A stretch of 64,000 bases of DNA from Candidatus Blochmannia vicinus (GCF_023586525.1 NZ_CP097763.1:62001-126000); one strand, 5' to 3'; shown: positions 19,071 through 29,467, numbered from the stretch's first letter. Notes: generated by a model from the sequence alone, not told the origin. Made by a program: numbers and translations.

Positions 19071-20120
19071 TTATTTTTTAGATAAGACTGTACTTAATCG
19101 AGCAGAGATCCTTTCTGGAATTTTTCGTTCTACAGCGTGAATTGCCTGTACAATAGCAGCGGTAAATGCACGTTGATTAGCCGCGCCATGGCTTTTTATT
19201 ACCGTATTACGTAAACCTATCAAATAAGCGCCATTATACCAATCAGGATGAAATTGACTGAATTTATTAAACAAACATTTACCTATCCAAAAATTAATAC
19301 TTTGCATAAACCAATTCAATTTATTTTCTTTTTCTGATGATTTCAATGTTGACAAAATAACTCTTATAACTCCTTCCATAGTCTTTAAGGTAATGTTACC
19401 AACAAAACCATCACAAACTAAAACATCTGTTTTTCCTATTAATAAATCATTTGCTTCGATGTAACCAACATAATGAATTGATGAAATGGTGTGTAATATC
19501 TCTGAAGCATGGCGAATATTATCTAATCCTTTAGTTTCTTCTGATCCAATATTCAATAACGCTACTCTTGGATTACTTACGCCTAAAATTTGTTCTGATA
19601 ATACCGAACCCATAATTGCAAATTGTACTAACATTGCGCCATCACATGAAATATTAGCACCTAAATCTAAAATAACGGTCTTTCCTTGTTTTTGGTGTGG
19701 CAGTAGTGTCGTTAAAGCAGGACGTTCGATACCGTTTATAGACTTCAGCACTAATTTGGATAAACCCATAAGCGCCCCTGTGTTACCTGCGCTAACGCAA
19801 GCTTGAGCACGACCTGACTTAATAAGCTCTAAAGCTACACGCATTGAAGTATCCTTACTGACTCTAATTGCTTGAGCAGGCCTAATATCCCCACCTATTA
19901 CCAATTTTGCTGGAATAACAGTTAATCTATCAATACACGCAGATCTTGACGCTGACAAAATAGGTGAGATTACATCAGGATTTCCAACAAGCAATAATTC
20001 AAGTTTCGGATGTAAAGACAATGCTTGTAGGGAAGCAGGCACTGTCACAACTGGACCGAAATCACCACCCATTGCGTCTAATGCAAGAACTACATTTTTC
20101 AGCTGTATATCATTATTCAA
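19071..20120 (-). CDS. plsX: Phosphate acyltransferase PlsX
   Basis: PlsX converts acyl-ACP to acyl-phosphate, the donor used by PlsY to acylate glycerol-3-phosphate. The 349 residues are close to E. coli PlsX (356). Motifs are [11 protein letters not shown] at the start, [42 protein letters not shown] and [19 protein letters not shown]. It begins 3 bp after rpmF, a typical rpmF-plsX coupling. Confidence 0.97.
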   Translation of the reverse strand: MNNDIQLKNVVLALDAMGGDFGPVVTVPASLQALSLHPKLELLLVGNPDVISPILSASRSACIDRLTVIPAKLVIGGDIRPAQAIRVSKDTSMRVALELIKSGRAQACVSAGNTGALMGLSKLVLKSINGIERPALTTLLPHQKQGKTVILDLGANISCDGAMLVQFAIMGSVLSEQILGVSNPRVALLNIGSEETKGLDNIRHASEILHTISSIHYVGYIEANDLLIGKTDVLVCDGFVGNITLKTMEGVIRVILSTLKSSEKENKLNWFMQSINFWIGKCLFNKFSQFHPDWYNGAYLIGLRNTVIKSHGAANQRAFTAAIVQAIHAVERKIPERISARLSTVLSKK

Positions 20121-20123
20121 AAA

Positions 20124-20294
20124 TCACTTCTCAATCATTTTTTTTCCGCGATAAAATCCATTCAAAGTAATACAATGGCGTCGATGTACTTCTCCAGATA
20201 CTTGATCTACTGATATAGCAACTGGACGTAATACATGATGAGAACGACGCATTCCTCTTGTAGAACGAGTAGATTTATTTTGCTGTACAGCCAT
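20124..20294 (-). CDS. rpmF: 50S ribosomal protein L32
   Basis: This 56-residue small basic protein begins [20 protein letters not shown] and ends [11 protein letters not shown], a clear match to E. coli L32 (57). AAGGAGAG lies upstream of the ATG at 20294. The stop is 3 bp before plsX. The zinc-cysteine motif found in some L32 proteins is not present, as in E. coli. In E. coli yceD lies directly upstream; here it is missing. Confidence 0.96.
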   Translation of the reverse strand: MAVQQNKSTRSTRGMRRSHHVLRPVAISVDQVSGEVHRRHCITLNGFYRGKKMIEK

Positions 20295-21301
20295 ATTATA
20301 CTCTCCTTTTATTTTATTTTAATATTATTTATTGTCTAGGTGATTAGTATAAATATTAATTAAATCAACCAAATAATTGAAATACACGATTATTTAACAA
20401 AATATAATTTAATTTTTTAAATTGATAACATTTTTATGATTTTTATTTTATAGAATATTATTTTTCTATCAAATAAAGTATATTTGATAGTTGAGTAAAT
20501 CCACAAATATTAACTTATCTATATCAGTTGTTATACAATTATAAAAAATTCTAGCGCTTTTTATTTATTTAAACTAAATAAAAGTGCATATAATTATTAA
20601 ATTCAATTCACACATACACATTTATTAAGATAAATATAAATCGTAATTTATTATTACATCATTAATATTATTATAATAATATGTTATTTCTGTCTTAGTT
20701 TTACAAATTTATTGAGCTTTTTATAATAAGCACCATACCTCTAGGCTGAATCAATACACGTCTCAGTACTATTACCTATTAACACATCATCTTAATAAGA
20801 ACATTGAATAATATATCTAATACAACTCATCTGTCTAGATAAACTTCATCCTATACTATAGGGTTACATACCTATATTCTAAATATATAAATTTTTATTT
20901 ATAGTCATTATAATTAAATTATCAAACATATAGATTATTCATAATCCATTAAAATAATCAGTTAACTTTTATTTTTCAAATAAAATCATCTAAACATTGT
21001 CCAAATAATATACACTCATAAAACATTTGGTTATATCATCAGTATAATACCTACTATTTAGTAATATTAATATTTGTCCTTTCATAAAAATGCATAATTA
21101 ATTAAATGTCTTCGTTAATTATATTTTCTTACAGTATAAAAATAACACTTAAATTATTTAAGAAATAATATATATCATACTTCTAGTATGAGATTAATTA
21201 CGTCAAAACATAAAACAACAAAAAATAACGATATTTTATTTTAATTTTACGATGTATATAACTTATTTCATTAAATTAATAACAAATAATTTCTTTAATT
21301 A
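20295..21301. other. Gene-free gap where maf-2 and yceD lie in E. coli
   Basis: This 1.0-kb stretch separates rpmF from rluC. E. coli has yceF (maf-2) and yceD here. No frame matches either protein. The part at about 20720-20880 looks somewhat less A/T-rich than its surroundings and may be a decaying gene or an RNA, but I cannot identify it. The promoter of the rpmF-plsX-fab run must lie near the left end. Confidence 0.45.
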
Positions 21302-22312
21302 TTAATTATTATTTATATTTTTTACTATACTTTCTAATGAACGATTATAATTAGTCATAATTAAGTTTCTCAAAAAAAATAAGCAATTGTAAAATAATTG
21401 GTCTAATGGCGCATATATGGAAACATCTTTCTTTGTATTTGGATGCGTAAAACGCAACATATAAGCGTGCAAAAATAATCGATTAAATCCAAATTGTTTA
21501 AATTGAATATTAGATTTATAATCGCCATACACACTATCTCCTACAATAGGATGATCCGCGTATTTAGTATGTTTCCTAATTTGATGTGTACGTCCAGTAA
21601 TAGGTTTAATTACCAAAAAAGTTGCTATTCTTTCAAATTGTTCTTTAATTTTAAAATGAGTCGTAGAACATTTCCCCTTTTCCGCATCTCTGTAACCAAT
21701 CTTATTGTTAAATAAAACAGTTTTTTTGAATAACGGCTCAGATATGAGCTCTACATTTATATCCCACTTTCCATGTACCAAAGCTAAATATTCTTTCTTC
21801 ATACTTTTTATACGTAACTGTTCATGTAAAAACACCAAAGCAATACGTTTTTTAGCTATCAATAATACACCAGAAGTTTCTCGATCTAAACGATGAACTA
21901 ATTCTAAAAATTGATCTTTAGGGCGTAATGCTCGTAATCCCTCAATGATGCCAAACTTAAGACCACTTCCTCCATGCACAGCAATGCCAGTGGGCTTGTT
22001 AAGTGCTAATAAATAATCATCTTCATAAATTATAATATTCTGTAAAAATGCAATTTCTTTCATATATTTTATATCAAATTCATTTAAATGCATCCTTCTT
22101 ACTGGAGGGATTCGCAATACATCTCCTATTTGCAACTTATATTGAAATTTGATTCTTTTTTTATTAATACGTATTGCACCAGTTCGTATAATTCTATAAA
22201 TCATAGATTTAGGCACTACTTTAAAATAAGTATTCAAAAAATTATCAATTCTTTGACCAGAAAAATTTGAAGAAATTACAACAAAATGCGCATGAATGTC
22301 ACGTTCTTTCAT
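21302..22312 (-). CDS. rluC: 23S rRNA pseudouridine synthase RluC
   Basis: RluC makes pseudouridines 955, 2504 and 2580 in E. coli 23S rRNA. The 336 residues compare with 319 in E. coli. An N-terminal S4 domain (about 15-75: GQRIDNFLNTYFKVVPKSMIY and IRINKKRIK) precedes the catalytic domain. The active-site aspartate is in HRLDRETSGVLLIAKK, and ITGRTHQIRKH and FNRLFLHAYMLRFTHP follow. The C-terminus is extended by about 15 asparagine-rich residues. It is divergent from rne, as in E. coli. Confidence 0.96.
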   Translation of the reverse strand: MKERDIHAHFVVISSNFSGQRIDNFLNTYFKVVPKSMIYRIIRTGAIRINKKRIKFQYKLQIGDVLRIPPVRRMHLNEFDIKYMKEIAFLQNIIIYEDDYLLALNKPTGIAVHGGSGLKFGIIEGLRALRPKDQFLELVHRLDRETSGVLLIAKKRIALVFLHEQLRIKSMKKEYLALVHGKWDINVELISEPLFKKTVLFNNKIGYRDAEKGKCSTTHFKIKEQFERIATFLVIKPITGRTHQIRKHTKYADHPIVGDSVYGDYKSNIQFKQFGFNRLFLHAYMLRFTHPNTKKDVSIYAPLDQLFYNCLFFLRNLIMTNYNRSLESIVKNINNN

Positions 22313-22829
22313 AAGAAACCATGGTAATTACATAATTGTTTGAATATAATAACAAAATAGAAACAATAATAATTGTAGCAAACTAAAATAAACTAACTAA
22401 ATAATAAATACGAAAAATTAGTATAGTTAAATATTTAAAAATTATCAGTTTTTAAATATTTAACTATACTTTTACATATACAATATTTATATAAATTATT
22501 AATTTTTAATTTGCTACCCAGCATAGCCATTGATTCGTATAATTATAATGAAGTTATTTATAAATAACATATTGTAAAAAATTACACAATAATAAATATC
22601 ATCATAAATAATGTTATGTAAATGTAATAATCTATCAATAACTAATATTATAGTTTGCATAAATATATAGTTATTAATAATACCAAAGATCTTACAAACA
22701 AAAATAATTATATATGTAGTTATTACTGCAAACCTATTGAATATCAAATGTACAATAATACTGAAAACTATTAGATATTTAAATCAAAATATCTACATTT
22801 CAATATATCAACATTGAGTAAAAATTATA
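22313..22829. other. Divergent rluC/rne leader region with strong hairpin
   Basis: These 517 bp hold the promoters of rluC and rne. In E. coli rne has an autoregulatory 5' leader of about 360 nt. Here a perfect 22-bp inverted repeat lies at 22420-22470, about 360 bp from the rne start (listed separately). No convincing small gene is present. Confidence 0.5.
22420..22470. repeat. Perfect 22-bp inverted repeat, 7-nt loop
   Basis: Bases 22420-22441 and 22449-22470 are exact reverse complements around TTATCAG. The stem core is GTATAGTTAAATATTTAAAA. It lies in the divergent region upstream of both rluC and rne, so it cannot be a normal terminator for either gene. It could be a leader hairpin in the rne transcript, a bidirectional insulator or a regulatory site. 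The exact match is directly visible; the function is not known. Confidence 0.9.
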
Positions 22830-25394
22830 ATGAAAAGAATGTTAATTAACGCTACTCAACAAGAAGAGTTACGAATAGCATTAGTAGATGGGCAACGATT
22901 ATACGACCTGGATATTGAAACAGTAGGTCATGAACAAAAGAAAGCAAATATTTATAAAGGTAAAATTATTCGAATAGAACCTAGTTTAGAAGCAGTATTT
23001 GTGGATTATGGAGCTGAACGACACGGATTTCTTCCGATAAGAGAAATTACTCGTGAGTATTTTATTTCTTCATCATCTTCCTGCAACAAATTTAATATTA
23101 AAGAAATTTTATATGAAGGACAAGAATTGCTTGTACAAGTAGATAAAGAAGAAAGAGGGAATAAAGGCGCTGCACTAACTACTTTTATCAGTTTAGCAGG
23201 AAGTTACTTGGTACTCATGCCAAATAGTCCTAAGTCTGGAGGAATTTCAAGACGTATTGAAGGTAGTGATCGTATAGAATTAAAAGAAACTCTATCTACT
23301 TTAAATTTACCTGAAGGCATGAGTTTGATTGTTCGTACTGCTGGATTAGGAAAATCTATTGAAGCATTAGAATGGGATTTAACTTCTCTCTTACAGCACT
23401 GGGAAACTATTAAAAATACTGCAGTTAATCAACTAGCTCCCTTTTTAATTCATCAAGACAGTAACGTTATCGTACGTGCATTTCGCGATTATTTACGTCC
23501 AGATATAGGAGAAATTTTAATTGATAATCCTAAAATTTTAAATTTAGCTAAAGAACACCTCATTTCTTTAGGTCGTTCAGATTTTGCCAAAAAAATAAAA
23601 TCATATAACGGAGACATTCCTTTGTTTAGTCACTATCAAATAGAGTCTCAAATAGAATCAGCGTTTCAGCGTGAAGTACGACTGTTGTCTGGAGGCTCCA
23701 TTGTTATTGATACCACTGAAGCTTTAACAGCAATTGATATTAATTCCTCACGTTCTACTAAGGGAGTAGATATTGAAGATACAGCTTTTAATACTAATTT
23801 AGAAGCAACTGATGAAATAGCGCGTCAGTTACGTCTTCGTGATGTAGCTGGCTTAATTGTTATAGATTTCATAGATATGGCCTCGATTCAACATCAACGT
23901 GAAATTGAAAACAACTTAAAAATAGCAGTACATCAAGATCGTGCTCGCATTCAGATAGGGCGTATTTCTAAATTTGGTTTGTTAGAATTATCTAGACAAC
24001 GACTAAGCACATCATTAGGGGAATCAAGTCATTATATTTGCCCACGCTGTAGTGGCACAGGCAGTATTCGTGATAATGAATCTTTATCCTTGTCCATTTT
24101 ACGTTTAATTGAAGAAGAAGCGCTAAAAAATAATACCTATGAAGTACACGCTATCGTTCCAGTAGTCATCGCCTCATATTTGCTGAATGAAAAACGAAAA
24201 GCTATTAGCGATATAGAACAACGACAAAAAGGAGTACGCGCTATTATAGTTCCTTATGAACATATGAAAACTCCAAATTATGAGGTACGACGCATACGAA
24301 AAGGGGAAATAAACAATAAACCAAGTTATTTGTTAGCAACCAACCAAAATCACGCAGCAATTCAATCATCAGAAGAAACTGCTCCTTTAATTTACACTTA
24401 TAATTCAGAACAACTAAAACTAAAAACAGATATCATTTCAAATTTAACATCTGCCTACAATAAAATTTTTAAGTATAAAAATTATACGTTGCAATCTAAA
24501 TCAAAAAAAGAAATGTCATGGTTTAACAATATAAAAAATTTTTTAAATAAAATAATTTATTTATATATTAGCAATTATAATAATATAAAACAAAAATTAT
24601 TAGAAATAATAAAAAAATATATCAACGGAATATATGTCAAAATTGCATACAAAAACAGACTATTCCAAAATTTAAAATATAATTATAAATTACATCAAAA
24701 TTCTTATTTTAAACATATTAATAACGATAAAAAAAATTATAACCACAATATACAAAATAAAATTAACTTAAGTAATAATAAAAAAATTAAAAATTGTCTC
24801 AACGAGAATAATGATAATATTATATCTCTATCAAAATTTATTACAAATACTAACAAGACTAAATTTAGTTCTGATTATCCTAATCAAAAATTATCTATTA
24901 AAAATATAATAAAAAAAATATCCGAACAAAAATATAAAAAAAAGCATAAACAAAATATCGAACAAAAAAATTTAAAAAAAATAAATTATTTAGAACCCAA
25001 AATATGGTTGAAAATACATCAACTTAAATGTCGCTTAAATATAAAAACAAACGAAAAATCAACGCCTATAAATATAAATCATTACAAAAAATATAATACA
25101 TCATATTCTAATATTTTTGAAAAAAAAATCACGACTACTGAGTTAAATACTGATTTTATTGAAAACTCTAAAAACATTAATCATACTATTATACGTTATC
25201 CATATGTCGATCATAATGCTATCGCACATACTAATAAAATATGTCGCCAAAAAGAACAACACTCTAGCTATCCGCGATTTATGCGTCGATTACGCCGTTC
25301 TTCTCGTCATTTTCGTATAAATCTAAAACAACGCTTACAACAACAACGTCAAAATAAAAATGATCCTAAAAAATACAACAATGCTATTAAATAA
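22830..25394 (+). CDS. rne: Ribonuclease E
   Basis: RNase E is the main endonuclease of mRNA decay and of tRNA and rRNA processing. The 854 residues compare with 1061 in E. coli. The catalytic half (about 1-510) is highly conserved: S1 domain [26 protein letters not shown], the metal-binding region [14 protein letters not shown] and LIVIDFIDM, and the zinc link CPRCSGTG. The C-terminal 340 residues are rich in K, N, I and Y with little recognisable sequence until an arginine-rich end, [18 protein letters not shown]. That end resembles the E. coli AR2 RNA-binding segment. PNPase- and enolase-binding microdomains are not apparent. It is divergent from rluC. Confidence 0.97.
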   Translation: MKRMLINATQQEELRIALVDGQRLYDLDIETVGHEQKKANIYKGKIIRIEPSLEAVFVDYGAERHGFLPIREITREYFISSSSSCNKFNIKEILYEGQELLVQVDKEERGNKGAALTTFISLAGSYLVLMPNSPKSGGISRRIEGSDRIELKETLSTLNLPEGMSLIVRTAGLGKSIEALEWDLTSLLQHWETIKNTAVNQLAPFLIHQDSNVIVRAFRDYLRPDIGEILIDNPKILNLAKEHLISLGRSDFAKKIKSYNGDIPLFSHYQIESQIESAFQREVRLLSGGSIVIDTTEALTAIDINSSRSTKGVDIEDTAFNTNLEATDEIARQLRLRDVAGLIVIDFIDMASIQHQREIENNLKIAVHQDRARIQIGRISKFGLLELSRQRLSTSLGESSHYICPRCSGTGSIRDNESLSLSILRLIEEEALKNNTYEVHAIVPVVIASYLLNEKRKAISDIEQRQKGVRAIIVPYEHMKTPNYEVRRIRKGEINNKPSYLLATNQNHAAIQSSEETAPLIYTYNSEQLKLKTDIISNLTSAYNKIFKYKNYTLQSKSKKEMSWFNNIKNFLNKIIYLYISNYNNIKQKLLEIIKKYINGIYVKIAYKNRLFQNLKYNYKLHQNSYFKHINNDKKNYNHNIQNKINLSNNKKIKNCLNENNDNIISLSKFITNTNKTKFSSDYPNQKLSIKNIIKKISEQKYKKKHKQNIEQKNLKKINYLEPKIWLKIHQLKCRLNIKTNEKSTPININHYKKYNTSYSNIFEKKITTTELNTDFIENSKNINHTIIRYPYVDHNAIAHTNKICRQKEQHSSYPRFMRRLRRSSRHFRINLKQRLQQQRQNKNDPKKYNNAIK

Positions 25395-25721
25395 CGACAA
25401 AATAACTTCTAAAAAATTAATTTATATGTAATTATCTTTCATGTGTCTAAATAATATCTAAATATCAAAAGATTAATTTTTAATTTTTTATAAAATAAAC
25501 TTATATGATATACATATAATCAGACAATATTACCACAACTTAACAAAAACAATTAATTAACACAAACATCTATTTTTATGTACAAATACATTTATATAGT
25601 TAATATTTATAGTTTTATTCACTAAAAATTATATAGATTTCTATTAGATAATGTAGTCATCGCAATTTATTTATAATAAATACTATACATTTACGCATTC
25701 ATTTTAAAAAGTTACTTGCAC
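25395..25721. other. Gene-free gap between rne and lpxL
   Basis: These 327 bp are A/T-rich and contain no recognisable gene, RNA or strong hairpin. They must hold the rne terminator and the lpxL promoter. Confidence 0.4.
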
Positions 25722-26645
25722 ATGAAGAAACTTCCGGTTTTTAATTATTCTTTTTTACACCCACGATTTTGGTTTGTTTGGTTAGGCATAGGAACATTAT
25801 ATATTTTAGTACTACTTCCATACCCTATAATACACTATCTCGGTACTAGAATTGGTCGCATTACAAAATATTTTATGCTAAATCGCATGCATATAATTCG
25901 CCGAAATTTAGAGCTCTGTTTTCCTAATTTATCAAATCAAGAGCAAAGAGATTTATTTAATAAAAATTGTGAATCAATAGGTATGGGCATATTTGAAACT
26001 GGCATGGCTTGGTTTTGGTCAGAACATAGAATTAAACGTTGGTTTAAAATTAGTGGATTAAACAATATAATACAAACACAAAAAAAAAATAAAGGCGTAT
26101 TACTAATTGGAATGCATTTTTTTACCTTAGAATTAGGCGCTCGAATTTTGGGTATAATAAATCCAGGCATTGGTGTTTATCGTCCTAATAATAATCCATT
26201 ATTAGATTGGTTACAAACTAAAGGAAGATTAAGATCTAATAAGATGATGTTAGACCGTACTGATATTAAAGGCATGATTAAAGCTTTAAAAAATGGTGAA
26301 ATTGTTTGGTACGCCCCAGACCATGATTATGGACATAAAAACAGTGTATTTGTGCCTCTATTCGCAGTATCAAACGCTGCAAGTACAATCGGTACTTACA
26401 TACTCACAAAAATAGCTAAACCTGCAATTGTTCCTTTTGTAGCACGTAGGTTACCTAATGCTATTGGATATGAATTATTAATTTTGCCAAACAAACAAAA
26501 TGAAATACCTATAGAAACAAATATTGATATGATCAAACATATCAACAAAGTCATCGAACAAGTAATTTTATTAGCTCCTGATCAATACATGTGGTTACAT
26601 CGTAGATTTAAAACCCGCCCACCTGGAGAACCTTCCTTGTATTAA
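25722..26645 (+). CDS. lpxL: Lipid A lauroyltransferase LpxL
   Basis: LpxL (HtrB) adds a laurate chain to Kdo2-lipid IVA at the inner membrane. From the ATG at 25722 there are 307 residues (E. coli 306). The catalytic HX4E motif is H132-FFTL-E137, the same positions as in E. coli. FLHPRFWFVWLGIG begins the N-terminal membrane segment. VYRPNNNPLLDWLQ, YAPDHDYG and MWLHRRFKTRPPGEPS are family motifs. A TTG six bases upstream is an alternative start. Its presence shows that this bacterium still makes acylated lipid A. Confidence 0.96.
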   Translation: MKKLPVFNYSFLHPRFWFVWLGIGTLYILVLLPYPIIHYLGTRIGRITKYFMLNRMHIIRRNLELCFPNLSNQEQRDLFNKNCESIGMGIFETGMAWFWSEHRIKRWFKISGLNNIIQTQKKNKGVLLIGMHFFTLELGARILGIINPGIGVYRPNNNPLLDWLQTKGRLRSNKMMLDRTDIKGMIKALKNGEIVWYAPDHDYGHKNSVFVPLFAVSNAASTIGTYILTKIAKPAIVPFVARRLPNAIGYELLILPNKQNEIPIETNIDMIKHINKVIEQVILLAPDQYMWLHRRFKTRPPGEPSLY

Positions 26646-26748
26646 TTCACAAGATACAAAAATTATATAAAATCATACAAAATTATTTAAATATTAACAA
26701 TAATAATTCAAAACTACATATATCATTCAAACTCATTTGAATAATTCA

Positions 26749-26781
26749 TTATACTATCTAATTTTAGAATAGATAGTATAA
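26749..26781. repeat. 11-bp inverted repeat downstream of lpxL
   Basis: TTATACTATCT (26749-26759) pairs exactly with AGATAGTATAA (26771-26781) around an 11-nt loop. It is placed about 100 bp after the lpxL stop, with no T-run after it. It may stabilise the mRNA 3' end. Confidence 0.5.
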
Positions 26782-26822
26782 AACTTATAGACATGAATAA
26801 GTATATAATACTCACAATATGT

Positions 26823-26845
26823 AACACTCTCTTAAAGAGTGTTTT
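26823..26845 (+). terminator. Intrinsic terminator-like hairpin after lpxL
   Basis: AACACTCT (26823-26830) and AGAGTGTT (26836-26843) pair exactly around a 5-nt loop and are followed by TTAATT, giving TTTT after the last G. It is about 180 bp past the lpxL stop codon. The stem has more G/C than most of the surroundings. Good terminator shape, short T-tract. Confidence 0.6.
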
Positions 26846-27060
26846 AATTGAATTAAAAATAATTTTAAGAATTAGTAAATAAAAATTATTGTTTATATTA
26901 TCAGCATTGGCTATAATTTTGTTGTAGAAAAGTAGTTGTTTTATTGTAAATTAAATGCCAATTTTTTTGAAGACTATTAAAACAAACTTATACCATCATA
27001 CTTACAGTTTATACCAAATATTATTTATAATATAAATTACTGCAAGTAATACAAATATTT

Positions 27061-27995
27061 ATGAATATAAAAGTATATTTTTATAATATGATATTTGTCT
27101 TTATAGAATTGAGTCATTGTCTTGCCTATGCCGCTGTTTATACATTACCTAAAAATAATGATAGACTAATTGGAAAAAATATAGAAATTTTTACGCCTAA
27201 AAACAACAGACACTCCCTTGAATTTTTCTCCGAAAAATTTCAAGTAGGAATTAGTAACATGTTAGAAGCTAATCCAGATGTTGACGTATACCTGCCAGAT
27301 TCAGAAAAAAAATTAATAATTCCACATCAATTAATTTTACCAAATACGCCTCATTTAGGTATTATTATTAACAGCGCCGAAATGCGATTATTTTATTATC
27401 CTAAAAATAGCAATACTGTCGTTATATTACCAATTGCTATTGGAACAATCAAAAATGCAACACCATATTACTGGATAACTTCAATAAAACATAAAAAAAA
27501 AACCCAGTTTGGGTCCCTACCAAAAATATGCGTGATGAATATATAAGGCGTGGAGAAATCCTACCTACAATGTTTCCAGCAGGATCTAACAACCCCATGG
27601 GCCTATATGCTTTATACTTAGGTAGAAACTATGCAATTCATGGCACTAATAGTAACTTTGGCATTGGACTCAGAGTAACTCGCGGTTGTATTAGATTGCG
27701 TCCTCAAGATATCGAATTTCTTTTTAAAGCTGTACCTGTAGGAACTAGAGTGCAATTTATTAATGAACCTATAAAAAGTACTGTTGAATCAAACGGTATG
27801 CAATATCTTGAAATCCATAATCCATTATCTTATGAAAAAGAAAAAAATCATTTAAATACGTCAGTGATAGCGCATTTAAGAAAAAAATTACAGACTATAT
27901 TAATTAACGGTTCGAATATAGATTATAAAGTAGTTAACGAAGCATTGAAAACCCGTTCTGGTATACCAATAAATATTACACGAAAAACTTATTAA
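27061..27995 (+). CDS. ldtB: L,D-transpeptidase LdtB (YbiS), frame broken at an A10 tract
   Basis: LdtB links Braun lipoprotein to peptidoglycan in E. coli. The two overlapping frames, 27061-27546 and 27528-27995, together give about 311 residues (E. coli LdtB 306). They align throughout: signal peptide, LysM-like GISNMLEANPDVD, IIINSAEMRLFYYP, then KNPVWVPT, PAGSNNPMGLYALY, AIHGTNSNFGIGLRV and TRGCIRLRPQDIEFLF. The break is exactly at a run of ten A (27493-27502). One extra A (or two fewer) in the mRNA joins the frames, so transcriptional slippage could rescue it. The catalytic Cys is kept, but the usual SHGC reads TRGC. It may be a pseudogene or a slippage-expressed gene. Confidence 0.85.
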
Positions 27996-28148
27996 AAACT
28001 AAAGATCAGCAACAATCGTGTTCATTATATTACGAATATATATATAATATTTTCGTACCAAAAAAAAATTAACAACAACTAATAATCATTTTATTAAGTA
28101 AAACTATTTTAACATTCAAATAATCTTTTTACGCACTGTTCAAAACAC

Positions 28149-28231
28149 TACCCGGGACGAGACTCGAACTCGTATAGCTAAAAGCTGAGGGATTTTAAGT
28201 CCCTTGTGTCTACCAATTCCACCACCCGGGC
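28149..28231 (-). tRNA. leuZ: tRNA-Leu (UAA)
   Basis: The minus-strand sequence starts GCCCGGGTGGTGGAATTGG and folds into a class II cloverleaf with a variable arm. Acceptor arms GCCCGGG and CCCGGGT pair with one G-U. The anticodon loop CTTAAAA gives anticodon UAA. The T-arm contains GTTCGAGTC. Discriminator A is followed by GTG, so no CCA is encoded. The order pgsA, cysT, leuZ is the E. coli arrangement. Confidence 0.96.
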
Positions 28232-28245
28232 TGTTTAAAAAATAA

Positions 28246-28316
28246 AAGCGCGTCTCGGGATTGAACCGAGTTACACGGATTTGCAATCCGCTGCATAACC
28301 ACTCTGCCAACGCGCT
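28246..28316 (-). tRNA. cysT: tRNA-Cys (GCA)
   Basis: On the minus strand the acceptor arms AGCGCGT and ACGCGCT pair perfectly. The anticodon loop TTGCAAA gives anticodon GCA, and U73, the Cys identity discriminator, is present. The T-loop is GTTCAATCC. Encoded CCA is absent (TTA follows). It is 14 bp upstream of leuZ, so the two are probably co-transcribed with pgsA. The glyW gene that precedes cysT in E. coli is missing. Confidence 0.96.
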
Positions 28317-28525
28317 ACATAAACAACATAAAACAAATATATAATCAAATCATATTAAATTAATTTAACACCAATATATTTATGCATTGATAAACCTTAT
28401 CATAATTTATTACTTTACATACTAATAAACCAGATATTTAAATTTTAAAAAATAAATCTTAGATTTAAAAATGACGAATAATTGCCATTAATTATTTCAA
28501 TCTCAAAACCGCACATTATACAAAA

Positions 28526-29077
28526 TCAGCAATTATATAAATTATGCCACGCATAATATAAATAAGCACACATAGACCAAAATGTTAATAAAACCGAAAT
28601 ATATAATGCAATAACACCTATAATCACTATCCATTCATAAGGACTCCACAGTAACGCAGTTAAAGCTAACATTTGTACGCACGTTTTAATTTTACTAACC
28701 CAAGAAACTTTAATTCCATTACCATTACCAATTCCCGCTACCCATTCACGTAATGCTAATATAATAACTTCACGGATAATTATACTAGAAGATGGCAATG
28801 TAACCCACCATACATGAAAGTGCTCAGCTATTAAAATAAGTGCTGAAATTATCATCACTTTATCTGCTACTGGATCTAAAAATTTACCAAAATTAGTAGT
28901 TTGATTCCAACGGCGAGCTAAAAACCCATCGAACCAATCTGTAATAGCTGCAACAAAAAATATAACAGTACATACCGTCGATGCCCAACTCATAGGTAAA
29001 TAAAACAACATTGTAAACAATGGCGCCATAACAACTCGAAATAGAGTAAGATATGTTGGTATATTAATAAAATCCAT
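28526..29077 (-). CDS. pgsA: Phosphatidylglycerophosphate synthase
   Basis: PgsA makes phosphatidylglycerophosphate from CDP-diacylglycerol and glycerol-3-phosphate, the entry to phosphatidylglycerol and cardiolipin (see cls). The 183 residues match E. coli (182). The CDP-alcohol phosphotransferase motif is intact in [18 protein letters not shown] and continues with KFLDPVADK. Several membrane spans are evident. The N-terminus [18 protein letters not shown] region matches. uvrC, its usual upstream neighbour, is not found within the adjacent 390 bp. Confidence 0.96.
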   Translation of the reverse strand: MDFINIPTYLTLFRVVMAPLFTMLFYLPMSWASTVCTVIFFVAAITDWFDGFLARRWNQTTNFGKFLDPVADKVMIISALILIAEHFHVWWVTLPSSSIIIREVIILALREWVAGIGNGNGIKVSWVSKIKTCVQMLALTALLWSPYEWIVIIGVIALYISVLLTFWSMCAYLYYAWHNLYNC

Positions 29078-29467
29078 AATATTTAAAATAACTAATTTAA
29101 TATAATTACAATATTATATATTTAATAAATTAACTAATTTCAATTCGTAACATACCCTATACTAACAATATCAATACCACATCTACTTATGTGTGTATAT
29201 AACATTAATTTCAACAATCATTATTTATTACATAATCCCGAATAATCATTTATTTATATTTTAAAAAATATATAATATACTATTGTGGTGGTTATTACTA
29301 TACGCGTAGTTCCTATTATTTTATGTAGAAGAAAAAATAAATCACATTATCTTCGAAATACCTAAATACTACCATTATACATAATAATCATTGTTGTAAT
29401 TTTAGAAATAATCAATATCCAAAACTACAGTTTTATTCCCAGTATACTACTATACCGTAAAATAACC
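29078..29467. other. Gap upstream of pgsA, where uvrC lies in E. coli
   Basis: These 390 bp between pgsA and tRNA-Lys contain no gene or recognisable uvrC fragment. Promoters for pgsA (minus) and tRNA-Lys (plus) must lie here. Confidence 0.4.

Larger units (their letters stand above)
26646..27060. other. Intergenic region lpxL/ldtB
   Basis: These 415 bp contain two hairpins downstream of lpxL (26749-26781 and 26823-26845). The remainder is A/T-rich and presumably includes the ldtB promoter. No gene remnant is seen. Confidence 0.5.

Noticed and set aside
20720..20880. Possible yceD pseudogene or small RNA in a patch that looks less A/T-rich
   Set aside because: No YceD motif could be found in any frame and no RNA fold was convincing; kept only as a note.
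22514..22747. 77-codon minus-strand open frame between rluC and rne
   Set aside because: No Shine-Dalgarno sequence, composition-driven (I, F, Y, N), no family resemblance, and it lies in a regulatory gap.
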